A program made the position numbers and the translations under genes. From contig NMRA01000111.1 of assembly GCA_002633005.1 (NCBI GenBank), positions 655,112-719,111 of the forward strand: a DNA stretch of 64,000 nucleotides. The letters are read 5' to 3'. The notes under the pieces are model-generated. The model saw only the letters and a program-made list of their open reading frames with translations, ran no database searches and had not been told where the DNA came from. Origin of the DNA: Phoronis australis. Lineage: Eukaryota; Phoronida; Phoronidae. Within the stretch, counting starts at the first letter, position 1. Each line of letters opens with the position of its first letter. Below are positions 48,201 through 61,200 of this stretch, in pieces.

Positions 48201-49060
48201 CTGGATGTTTTAGGAGCCACATAAATGTCACCCATTGAAACTCAGTAGTTTGCATGGGTGAACTATTATAGTGAGTTGACGGAAAATGTCCGTTTTAGTT
48301 TTCCAAACGTAAAGAATGCTTTGCTGCAGAATTGTTCCTTGTAAATCTCTTGTGTGTCATTCTGTTAGTGGCAGCTTTTATTGAGTTCTAGTGTGCATGG
48401 GTTGGTTATCCTCAACTTTGGAATGGAGTTGGTTGACCTGCAACACATCTTTCGGAGTATTCACAGTGGAAACTTGTGTTTAATGACCATTATGTTGTTT
48501 AGTCTTTTCGTCCACTAGAAAAGTTCTTTTTTCTAGTTTCCAACCTGCATCATTGGCGATGTCTGTTGAAATGGATCGTAAAAGTTTGAGTGACTGCAGG
48601 TGCTAAGTATTTTAGTTTTGTTTGCTCATTTCATTTGGCACTTTTTAGAGGTGATAATGAGTACAATGGCCGGGTATAGTGTGTAGCTCCAGAATTGCTG
48701 ACGTTAGCTGTGTTCTGACCTCAGAATCCCTTGAAAAAGTTTGCAGGAATATTTACAGGACTTATTTTATCTAAGCAGTTGTGTCCCCATGGGATTGAGA
48801 ATCCCAGCAAGTTCTGTTTGTAGACCTTTGTCGGATGTCTATGAGACTGCTAGCATCTTATTGTTATTTGAATTTAATAGGCATTGCAGCATAGGCTGCT
48901 ATGCTGCCATTGGCTGGTAGCAACCTGACTTAGAATTTTAATTAAGTAAACAAATAAAATGGCCAAGACATAAATTTGGAAATAGTCACTTACAGGCCGA
49001 AGGATTTGAGAACCATTACAATGCCCATGATTGTTGGTTCTCAAAATGCAAGACCTGTGA

Positions 49061-49320
49061 GTGAGTGTACTGTGCTCAGACAGTACAGTACTAAGGTCTT
49101 TTGGAGCTTTATGACCAAATGCCTGTTCATTAATTCAAAAACATAAAACAAAAACCATGGGGAAGAAATTGAACATAAATCAATAAGTTAAATTTCAGCT
49201 TCATTGAACTTGTCAACTATAAAGAGCATAACACCATAATTTTGTACATAACAAGTTTTCCCATTAGTGCAATTCCCAAACCATTTAGAACTGTACTCTG
49301 TCTGAGCACAGTACACTCAC
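49061..49320. repeat. MITE-like foldback, ~260 bp
   Basis: The arm at 49061-49089 (GTGAGTGTACTGTGCTCAGA then CAGTACAGT) is inverted at 49290-49320 with a two-base insertion. Weaker similarity continues inward (CTAAGGTCTTTTGG against CTAAATGGTTTGGG). No target duplication is obvious and nothing is encoded. Confidence 0.6.
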
Positions 49321-51233
49321 TTGACCAAGTATTGTGTGGAGAGACTTTGAATGTCAGGCAACGACGTCATAGTAAAGAAAATAAATTCTGCCATCCATGT
49401 AAATTTTTAGCCCATGAAAACATTTTCTAGTGTTGCAAAGAAACTGTTAAGAGGCTTGTAAAGACTGGATAATATGATTAGAAGATAAATAGTTCTTCCT
49501 GGACTGCTTGAAAAGTACTAATATTATAAACAGTTCATGTTTTGCTCTGCTTTGCCCTTTGTTTTATCCTTTTTTAACGTCTGTATGAACCAAGACAAGG
49601 GATTTACTGGGAATGCTGGTGGTGGTTCAACTGTATGTCACATTGACAGAGGGCATTCCCTAACGTTTTAGAAAAAATTACTTTTTTGAAAAATGATGCA
49701 AATAAGAAAATGTTGAAATTCATTATACAATTTGTGTCTGGTTGGTGTTTTTCAACGTTTAATTGCAAAACACATCAACCCTCTCAAAATTCCTGAGATT
49801 TTTCATTAGAGTTTGATTATTTAGTGTCTGCCCTGCCCATAATGGTGCAACCATAGACTGACTTTCTTTAGGGTGAATTTTGTTGTATTGTTATACAATT
49901 GATACTACCCGATTACTTTTTGAAAACCAGTCCTTGGTTCCACTTATAAGATGTTATGTCATGTTAAACAGTATTACTGCAACGGTTATTTGTAATTATT
50001 GTTAAATAATAATTTCCCTTCTACGCTTGCTGTGAAGCTTTATCTGCATAGCATGACATGATATCTCATTTTTGAGTGCTCAGCACACACATAGAGACAT
50101 GCAGCCATGACTACATCTTGCCTTGTCAGTTTGCTGTGTATGTTTAGTTGTTTTGTGTTATGCTGCAGTGCCCATAAACTAGCTTTTTATTGACTGTCTT
50201 GTTACCCAGGGATCAAATTCTTCGAATTCGAAATCAAAAGTTTCAACCCATGCAACCTTACATTTTTAAAGTCCTTTTTAAGCAAGTAAAATGATAAATG
50301 TGCACAAAAATTTAACATAGACAGCTTTTATCTTGTTTTTTTCCAATAAATATTGTCATTATGGAATTTGTGGTACTGTCCTTAAAACAAATTTGTTGTT
50401 GACACTCAAAAAATCTGTTGATATTCATTCTCTTTAGAAAAGCTTGTCCTGACATTTTCCTTTAGCTTTAAAACTTGATTTTCAATCAATGAAGACTATA
50501 GCTTTCCACAAAAAAAATTGGCATTAAGTCTTTATTTTGACCACATAAAATACCAGCCTAAGGGTCCTGAAAAAACATCCCAAGCTAATAGAATTTTTAC
50601 ACATAATTTGCATGTTTCGGACAAAAAATTCATGTTAGGAAGAGTAACATTCATTGATTTTCGTAAAACAAATTTAGAATAAACAGCTGTCACTTAATTA
50701 CACGTGTCCATTCACCATATTTGTGCACGTAATCAGTTTCTTTGGTCATCTAGGATTTAGTAATGCATGCTTTCAAGGGTTAAAACTGGTGCAGAAAATA
50801 CTGTGAAATGTGACCCTTGGTGACCAAGGCAGTCATTGGGGCCCAACCTTACTGAGCCTAGGTCAACCCTGATAAGTCTTGAGGTGTGTTGCTTGTGAGG
50901 ATGATGCGAAATGTTTGCCACATCTTAAACCATTACGTACCTGGTCAATTTCACCGCTGTAGTTACGTCATTTTGCACTAATCTCCATAATTGTTACCTT
51001 ATAATAGCCGACTACATTGCAACAGATAAATCCAAATTCAACCTCATGTAGTTTGATATTCAGATATGTGCAGTTTAAGTCAGGCTGATGACAAAGTACA
51101 TTTTTCTAAGTTTTTTGAGGTGTTTGATAAATTACGAATTTTCTTTTCTGCCATATTGTGTTCTTAGCTGATGAAAAATACTGTATTGCCAGGTTTTACA
51201 CACACAGGCGCGCGCGTCCAGCTAAAGACCTTT

Positions 51234-51411
51234 TTCACGCATTCCCCATTTTAATAGTGAGCCTCTTTTGGTTAAAAATAAACAATGCATTTGAGACGTG
51301 AATATAACAAGGTACGCAAAAAAAATCATGCTTTGTGCTGTGATTAAATACAAAATGATACGCTTTTAAAACCTGAAAAGAGGCTCACTTTTAAAGTGGC
51401 AACTGTGTGAA
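51234..51411. repeat. MITE-like foldback, ~180 bp
   Basis: Inverted arms at 51234-51269 and 51376-51411 share the core AGTGAGCCTCTTTT and flanking TTTTAA and TTCACRCA. The interior is AT-rich. Size, arm length and lack of a gene fit a miniature inverted-repeat element. Confidence 0.6.
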
Positions 51412-52250
51412 CACGGTGTATTGATGTTAATTGTAACGCCATCATGAGAAATAGGAATACATGAAACCAAATGAAATTGACATGCAGTGTGCCAAGCCTA
51501 ACAAAATGTGTGGTGGTAATTTCACCTTGTGAACACTCATCTTGTGTTGATCTAGGCTGTAGCTAGTGTCCTTTATAGTACTTAGCTAAGATGTTGTTTT
51601 TGATGTCAGATTAATTTACAGTGTTTATTCAAAAGGTTCGGAGAGGTATTCGAGGGGTTAGTAATTTAAGAGTTCTTTGACAAATTTACAAGGATATCCG
51701 CCATATTGTTCTGTGATTTTTAAGTCAAGGTGTATGATTATATGCTCGTTTATTTGTTCTTGGTATAGTATTACACTTAGCTCAGCTATTATGTTGTGAA
51801 CGTTTTGTGCACAATTCACATTTTGTTTTCTCTACAGCTGCTATTTAAGTGTGTACACCTTCAATGAGCAGACTAATGGCCACTGGTTGAGCCTTGTGTA
51901 GTAAAGTCAAACTCTATAGGCTTCAAGATTTGATAAAGTGTGCAAATTTTAACAGTGTGCTTTTGCTTTTATTGATCTTTATTTCTAATAATTCAAATAC
52001 TTGCCTCTGTTATGTGGAACCCGAAGCTCTCCAGGAAAAATTTGTACATCAGTGAACTAACTGTTCTAGAAAACTCCCTTGGTTGTTCGTGTTCATGCCT
52101 TGTACATATAAAAAAGTATTGAATTTTGTTTGAAGTTACTTAACCATATATAACTATATATAGCCGTGGTGTATAAGTGTAGATGGTCTGCTAACATTTT
52201 TATGCTAGGTACTTGCTGGCTTCAGAGTGGGTGTTGCTTGAGGTTCTGTG

Positions 52251-55200
52251 TAATAAATATAATTCAGCTTATACTGCTGTATGTAAACAAACAAACTTGT
52301 CATTTAGCGCATTGAGAACATGCACTTTACACAGACTGTTTTGATCAGAGCATAGATACGAATGTAGTTACCTCAAACGTGGTTATGCTCAAAACGAATG
52401 ACTAAACCCATTTTAAATCAACCACTGGCCATTCAGCTCATGGCTGTCTGAATTCAGTACAAGACACTCGGTTATACATACACCTGACAAAGCAGTGTGC
52501 AGTCAAATACTTAATGGCCAGACACTGAAACGTATGTAGAGTTCTTCATTGATATGCACAAAGACAGCTTACCAGTGGATGACCCAAATAATTTCCAAGA
52601 TGTATTTTTTAAGTAAACTACTCGGCGCAACATTTCACCACAATTAATGATAAACCTTGCATGAAAAATTATAGCAATATGAATTCCTAACAACCAGTTT
52701 TTCAATTTTACACAGGCACTCGTCACAGTAACTGAATTGTCACCAGTACATTTACTGCAAATTATTACGCAATTAGTAATTGAAATAAATGATACCTTAA
52801 AAAATAACATTTACCCAATGCAAGTGAATGACATGATGCAGCTTCACATCTCTTGCTATGATAAAAAAAAATCGAAGAGTAAAACTTCCTTTTTCAGACA
52901 TTCTAATATTTCCCAGTAGAACTTGCATTTCTCAAAATAACCTTGAAAATGAGCTCAAGGTCAGAATCAACAGGTATCCAGAGTTACCCCCCCCCCCTGT
53001 ACCTCTTTGCACTTTTCTCAACTTGTATTTTTTACTTTTAATGTACACAAATGGGGACAACTATACACAATATACGACTGTAAGTGGGTGCACCTGTGTC
53101 AATTAAGGCATACCAGCATAATTACTGTAAAGCTTCCTTTCTCCACATATTGCATTTTTCAAAACCCGACTTTCTTGCTGTGACCTTGAAAATGAGGTCA
53201 ACATAACTGGCACCTGCAGCTTACCTACCTACATCTTGGTACAAAATAAGAACAAAATTTAAAGGTTCCTTCTTGAGACATGCCGCCGACAACATTGAGT
53301 GACATGCAGACAGATGGCCATAAATACTATATCCCCTGCTCGTCACTATCATAAGGTGGGGAACGAGCACAATACAAATGACTCCTTTCAATTAATGTGC
53401 CATCAATAGATTTCAAGTGACATAAGTAGTCTAGTTGGTGATTACCTAATGCCCAGTTGAAAATTAGTAACGGAACCAGTTTAAACACCCCTCGAATCGG
53501 CAAACTTCCCAAAAACTCAATAACAACCATTTGTTGGTTATAAGATATTGAACAAATTTTATTGCAGATTTGTCACTAGTTTATAACCCAACAGTCGAAT
53601 GACTTTCGTCTTGTGGATGTTTAACAAATAACCATAATAATTAAGTGAACAAAGATTAGCTTATATTTCAATTGATTCTTTTTGCACTTGAGAATTTGAG
53701 GTTAAAACCCCTTAAGTACAAATAACATAATAATTATTATTATATTGGGATATTGCACATCATTTTGCCCAAGTAGTACCACTGACACTCGCTTTGTAGA
53801 TCTATTTGAAAAGCAGACATGCTCAACAGTACACAGAAGTCTCCAGTAGTGGAGGAAACGATAACAATTCATATCCATTGATCTTTACTAAAGCATTACA
53901 CGGAGCAGCTAACTGCTCTGACAATAACATAAATTATAACAACACATGCATTCATGTTACAACATGTGACAAGTACACACATTGACACCATTACAAATAA
54001 TAACATTCTTTGTCAAACCACATACACCACCTTGAACTTTTCTGAAATGTCCGTTGTAATCAAAGTTCGCAGCAACCAAACTGACTCGTGCACATTGCCA
54101 TTGGCTTTTGAATTGTGGAAAGGAATGCTACTAGCAAGCAATTATTACAAACCAGGCGCCCAAATTGGCGCCCACTCAACAAAAAGTAACAAGGCTAGGT
54201 GAGCAGTCTAGAGCTTTGAACATAAACCCCACTAAACACCCATTTAACTACATCACCCAGCAGAACATTACACCCATACCATTACTTTTTCATAAAAGCA
54301 CCAATCTTCCCAACATTGCACTATAACCTGCAGTCCCCACCACACGTAACTTGGCCTCTATTGACGAGACCTCCAACTGCAATGCCATATTCAACTTCAG
54401 TTGCCACACCTCCTGTTGTCAACACGAGGAGACATCATTCCTCAAGTCATCTCTCAACTTCCTCAATTTGTCATTTGGCTCATTCTCAAGAGGGAAAGAT
54501 ATCTTTCTTACAGAATTATTTCCAAGCGCAGTGGTTTGATCACCTGCATCCTGAGGCTCATTTCAAAAAACTTGTTCAGTGTTAACTTAGACCAAGATCA
54601 GACTAACTTAATCAATTCCCGATGTTTGGTCTACGCGACAAAAATTTATGACTGCCATCTCTGTAAACTGCTGCGGAACAAATTCCGTTGACATTTTTCT
54701 CAATGCTTTACCACCTAATGGCCCCAAACAATATCAACTTGAATGTCATCTACTTTTGATTAGAGCAATGGCAAAGCACCGTCGAGACAATGTAGTGCAA
54801 CAAATTATAATTTCAGGATTAATAGTACACCTGAAACTGGATTTTGCACATTACCTCACACAAAATTGTAGTTAATATGCTCTCCTATGGCAAAAATCAA
54901 CTAATTTCCTTCGTTTTGTGTTCATCAAACTTTTTTCGCCTTCAGTCCTAACTTATATTGACTTTCGGTCTTAACTTTGATACATTCTGATCTTCAATCT
55001 GAACTGTCACTTTTTATGAAACGGGCCTCTGTTTTCCAGCATGGGATAAATCATCCACTCAGAGGTATCTACCAACTCAGTTCCTTTTCTCCCTCTTTCC
55101 TCACATAGTGTGATCCCTCACAGGTGATCAAATTCTCTTGCCATTGCTCAACCTTACTACAAATTGCAAACCAGGCAACTGCTTCATTCATTCCATGTGA

Positions 55201-55271
55201 AGACAACCCTCTATCAAATCCCTCTCCCAGTTTGCCCTTCACCATCACCAAATCAGCACACTACTGACTCA
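52251..55271. other. 3' flank of the RNF19-like gene
   Basis: On the minus strand this follows the RNF19 stop codon and probably includes its 3' UTR. No polyadenylation site can be fixed with confidence. No coding exon was recognised. A run of nine C occurs at about 52989. Confidence 0.45.
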
Positions 55272-58200
55272 TTACGTGGCCTTTGTCAGAACATCGAAAG
55301 GGAGACGTCCCTCTTGCAGTGCCATCTCCCAGCTTAGTCGCCTCACCCTCTGGCTCTCATCCATACCCAGACCTTCAGCCTTCTTTTCCTCCACAATATT
55401 GCAAAGCACCTGTCCCTCCAATAGTCCACTGTCCTCCTTCACAGTTTTTGTGATGGTTCGCACAGCATACTGAGGTCTGTCCACTTCTACTTGGGTCAAT
55501 GTTGCCACAGTGGTGGATATGACAGTACGGGATTCGACACTCTCAAAGGAACCCACTTTCCTGTCGTCACCGCCCCCCAGTCTCACTGATGGCATATCCC
55601 CATGGTCTGTATCTAGGTCACTACTACCGATGCTCAACTTTTCCACACGTTCACCACTGTCCGCAGCGCTTCGATCAACACCGCTGAAACTGCATCGTTT
55701 CGGTTTTTTTGTTCGTCGTGTCCTTGTCTCGTCACCGCTGAAGCTGACACTACGCCCAGAGACAGGGGAGCCATGATTGGATGAGTTGCGATAATGACTG
55801 ACAACGGTCAAGTTGCTACTACCACTGTTACGTCGTCGGAGGTGATCTGACTGACCGTCTGCACATGGAATGATGGCCGAGGAGATATCTCTGTAAAGAA
55901 AATTGAAATTGGGTCAATGTTGCGCTTTGAGCACTACAGATGACAGAAATGCTATAATTATGGTTCAAACATAACAGACTGTTGACATGTGTGACATATT
56001 GATGGTCATTTGTTTTACTGCAACAAGTAATGCTAACTCAACGTAAATAGGTGGTAATAAGGCAAACAGGTCATCAAAGAAAAATAACAATAAAAAACAT
56101 GTCCCTGCCAGGAGATTTAATATTCATTTCTATCATATAGTACCTATTTCCGCCAATAGAGCCCGCCAGTGCCTTTGTACTTAAATTGTCTGCCATTGTG
56201 ACATTGTGTGACTTCTCACTACTCATACTCAAATTTGCCGAGTCACTACTGATGCTAGCTCGTTTCTGACAAGTGGCGACATCTGCATGCACCTCCAGTC
56301 TGAAAGAGAGATTAATATCAAAGTCATATGCAAATATGTATTGACTTATATGTGGTAAACTCTTCTTGTGAAATAATAAATACAAAATGTAACCCAGCTG
56401 ATATAATTTTACAAAAAAGTAAAAGACGACCTTAATGTCAGGCAAACAGTAGTAATTGTTAGCAACAAAAGCATATCTGGGATTTTCTTTTAAAGCTTTT
56501 TAGCCTGAAAGCTCGGCTGTCAAAGTCAAGAATTTTTTTTTTCAACTAATGCCAACAATTTCATTATTCACAGCAAAATTCTCACACTACAAGGCCTTAA
56601 CATTTTCCAGCTATTAGAAGAAACAGAATTTGAAAGTTTCATGCAAAAAATCATATTTGTGGAAATTACAAAGATAAAATTATGTGGTCATCAACAATAC
56701 TTCAAAAATGTGCAGTTTTATGAGGTCTACTATTGATTCTTAAAAGCGCCTAAAACCAACAATACAATATCAAAAGCACCGCAAACCAACCCCACCAGTC
56801 GATCAGCTGCCTAATTAGAACACTCGCACACACTATATGACAACATGTTAATTATTCAGCAGTTATGAACATTTATTTTTCGTTATATACATTTTTTCTA
56901 CGTAGAATTTGTACAACCAATCATATCACTAGTCCTCCTCCATTGTGTTTAGAGTGAAAAGTCATCATAGATTGCTGCTCGTTTTCCCGTGGTTCATGGT
57001 ATGAAGAATGGTGAAGTTTTGTGTTTGTGGTTTGTTGTGACAACTCAGTATTTGATTACACATTTGTGGCTCTTCTCGCGGTACATCAGAGAAGTGCGGA
57101 TATCGCACAAATCTGTACAAGAAATAGTTATGGTATGCAGTACTATAAAGAAAGGTTTAATGGTGTTGACTATGTAGTGGTGGTATTGAGCACACCAAAA
57201 TATTAAAGAAATTCTATCTCTGGTAATGAAGATAGCCTGCTACCTGAACTAGCTGAGTAATTATCAAATATGTTGTTACTTTCTGTCACAGTAATAAGGA
57301 AGACCAAACAATGTACGTAGTCCATTCATAAGTTCAAAGGTCATTTACCTATGAGCCAGAACAGTGCTTCCCGATAAGCTACCATTAAGACTGGCGCCGG
57401 CTATTGCACGATTACTGGCTGAGTCACGGTCGCTCTCGTCACGCACTATTCCAATTCGGTCAACGTGGCAGCCACTCGCGCTCAGACTCTTAGACATGTC
57501 AACAGAGGCCTCCCCAATACTCGGACCAATAGATGGTTCTGTGATGGCGTGCTGACTGTTTACCTCAATACTGTGGGAGTCACCTGTTGGCAAATAATTG
57601 TGTAAATGACACAATGATACAACAATGGTACAGCAAAAGATATTCTCATTTAAAAAATGTATTCAAGTTCAGAATACAACTTTTCGTCCAAACTCTATGA
57701 CAGGGATGAGAGTGGGTGGCCTCCAGGAAAATCTTGAAAAAGTAAGGCCTTACAAACCACTTTTCCTGCTATCTGAGCTCAAGCAGACAAAAAAAATCTG
57801 TAGTTGACTTTTTCAGAGCTTTACGATCCAACCAATGTCACTTGAACTTGTTTTTAATGCCAGCATCTATTTCACATACTTTCGCTTCATGTCACTTGTA
57901 AATTGCATTCTGTCATTATTTTGAGTAAAAAAGCCGATACAAAGGAGAAATGTATTGAAGAAGAGCAGCAGATGAACATGTGCAAGTTGTGCGTATTTTT
58001 GTAAGAACTATTATGATTTGCTATCATGCTATCGTCTTCCATGTTTTGGCCAATTACACTGTAGATAAAACCTTCTATCATGCGACTTAATGAGTCGGAC
58101 TAAAGATGGCGAAAATGTAAACATGAATGATCATTGAAAGAATGAATTACGCTGCAGTATCTTGAAGAAACACACCCCTATGCTTCTTCAATAAATGGAA

Positions 58201-61200
58201 AAGGAGTTCTAAATGGATTTGACATGATACAGAATGGTTTATTTTTACTCATAAAAAGTGGAAATCTGCCAAAAAGTAGAAAACTATTATTAAAGGTTCA
58301 GAAAGCACTCTATCACAGCAGGGCAGTTCTAATTATGCTCTTGAAAATGGTAAAAACTAGTAGTATCTTGCTAGTAGTGTACAATGACTCAAGATGCTAT
58401 CTTTGACCAAAAATGACCATTTCCACATTTACAAAAACTCCTCATTTGGTTTCAACCATAGACAACAGCGGATCCTAAATAGAGACTAAATCCAGATATT
58501 AGTCTAATCCAGCATCACGACTCCCAGGTTAATTATCTTCCACAGTTCAAGAAGATACTAAACCCATTTATCAACAGTATCAGAGAAACAAAACCTAATG
58601 TACCTATTTTGGCAAAAAATTTTTCAAGTAACCTCATGTTAACATGATCCTAACTGAGTCATAATTTTGACGAGGAATTCAGTTTCAGATACCCAACACT
58701 CGGAAAAATCACCATTATCAATTTATCTCATATGTGGGCGTATAAAAATGCATATGTCGGATGATGACAGCTCAGTATCAACAAATACAAGAGTATACAG
58801 GACTACAGGATATTTCCAGAAAAGTTTCTTGAAATTAGAACACAATATATGGAGGAACAGAAGACCCTTTTACTTATGAAGGAATGACTCAGATCAACAA
58901 ACGGATACCAATACAGTGAATGTTTAAATCATAAAAAATTTTGGCCAATACTTTTGTTTGAATTTGTGGAAACTTCACTATTTAGATAAAAGAAAAAATC
59001 ATGCTTGTATTTCTTCATGTTAAGTCCAATTTGAAACACAGCTGAAACCACTGCTGAACCAAAAATTCATTTAACCCTTCCAGAAACAGCACAGTTATCA
59101 AATCTTAGAATGTTTTACAAACCAGATGGCACTCCGGTCGAGATGCCGACGGTCACATCGTTATCATCGTCAAACTCAAAACGAACACCTCCAGACTCAG
59201 TGGTTTTGACACCGCAGCCCCCACTACTGCGGCACAAAGATATAGGTACCACGCCATAGACATAGGCCAACAGAATGGGCACGCCAACTCCTGTAATAAC
59301 AGAGAACGGCAACATCAATACAAGTCAAAACAGCTATCAGTCCGCCATTCCAACCAAAACATGAAGCAATATAATAAGCAAGCAAAGTAATTTCTGAGAT
59401 CAGCCTCAACATATCGAATCTGGAGGCGCCACAGTTGGAGTCAAATACTCTGATGGTGTAGCTTAATGTGCCTTGATAAATGGCAAAGCATTTTGAGCGT
59501 AGCCGACTGGTTAAGTCACCTGCCATGATGTCAGTGAATGTCTGGCTCTCATTGGTAAAAGCTAACAACTTCAAGAAGTCTATCCCATCCATAAAACAAT
59601 CCCAAAACAAAACAGCATCCTTGGACCATAAAGCTGATAACATCACTGTAACTTGTTCCTCACTTCAATGTGAAGTAATTTCTGGGTTTGTTAAGAATGG
59701 ACAATTCCTTATTCATTAGACCATACCCATAATACGACACAGCAAGACAGGCCAAAGTGTAGATCCTAAACTCAAGCAGTAACACACAAACAGTTCTGTT
59801 CAATCTCTGAAATCATCTCCAACAGTTACGGTCCATTTTCAAAACAGTAGGTTGTTTTTGACTTTGTGGTGTAAGGTGAATTTATTGACACTTGGAAGCG
59901 ATGAAAAAAGGTTGAATGCTAGAATGACATCAGANGCCGACTGGTTAAGTCACCTGCCATGATGTCAGTGAATGTCTGGCTCTCATTGGTAAAAGCTAAC
60001 AACTTCAAGAAGTCTATCCCATCGATAAAACAATCCCAAAACAAAACAGCATCCTTGGGCCATAAAGCTGATAACATCACTGTAACTTGTTCCTCACTTC
60101 AATGTGAAGTAATTTCTGGGTTTGCTAAGAATGGACAATTCCTTATTCATTAGACCATACCCATAATACGACACAGCAAGACAGGCCAAAGTGTAGATCC
60201 TAAACTCAAGCAGTAACACACAAACAGTTCTGTTCAATCTCTGAAATCATCTCCAACAGTTACGGTCCATTTTCAAAACAGTAGGTTGTTTTTGACTTTG
60301 TGGTGTAAGGTGAATTTATTGACACTTGGAAGCGATGAAAAAAGGTTGAATGCTAGAATGACATCAGATTAGTCAAGCACTATTAAAGTCGTCCGTATCT
60401 ACATCCTAAAACGAGGTTTTCAATCACAATGGACAATGAAAAATACAAGTAAAAATACCTGAAGCACAGAGAGTAGCTAAAGATCAAATGACAGGCAAAT
60501 GAATGTCAAAGAAAACAATTTATACTGTCACTTTACAAATAATTATAAAAAAATCTCACAACTGAATGTGTATAATGGCTGCTCAACCATTTAGTGACAA
60601 CTACTTTTAACGTTATTTTAATGACTTCAAAATCAAAGTTTTCTTTTCCACTTCCCACATTCCACAATTCTTAAATCTTGAACTGATGGTTTCTGTTCCA
60701 CATTTCTCCTTTTCTTTGGACTTACCCACAGCGAGACCAGCAACAACAGGGGAGACAATCACTGAAGCCATTACACCCCCAGTTATAATGGCATTCCGCT
60801 TGTGTCGGGGCATTGCTTCATATTTAGCATGAAGCTGGAAATAGTAAATGATAAAGTATTAATCTTGGAATTGACTTTTCACTGATCCAAGAAAGTTCAT
60901 AACAAGAAAAATTAAATCTGTCCAGCTGGAATGTGTCATACTCACTAAAAATCCTCTAGAAGGGAGCGAGATGCTACCGAGAGCTTAAGGGATTTTTTCA
61001 TAAGAATGATACAAACCGGCCGAACAGGTTTAATTTTTTTAATTAATATAAAGTTACATCAGTTAAGACAATCACATTGATTACAGGAAAGCATTTGAAG
61101 ACCACAGACATCAGCAAATGCACCACAGACATGCAAGGCATAGTCTCGATGAGTATGACATCTCTGGACACTAATTACTTACAATACATTAGATACTTCT

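Larger units (their letters stand above)
45230..52250. other. 3' region of TNIP gene and intergenic DNA
   Basis: After the stop codon there is an AATAAA at 45837-45842, a reasonable polyadenylation signal about 600 bases downstream. Others follow further on (AATAAA near 52250), so a longer 3' UTR is possible. Two MITE-like foldbacks lie at 49.1 and 51.2 kb. No further coding exon was recognised, and the short open frames have no domain. Confidence 0.5.

Noticed and set aside
51180-51220. CACACA/CGCGCG microsatellite-like tract
   Set aside because: Too short to be of note and probably simple-sequence variation.
54316-54875. Overlapping plus-strand open frames
   Set aside because: Opposite to the RNF19 3' region, with no domain, no splice sites that fit and composition like the surrounding non-coding DNA.
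59224-59646. Minus-strand frame containing GDLTSRL, reminiscent of an ABC-transporter membrane domain
   Set aside because: The match is only a few residues, it lies in the duplicated intron segment and has no neighbouring ABC motifs.
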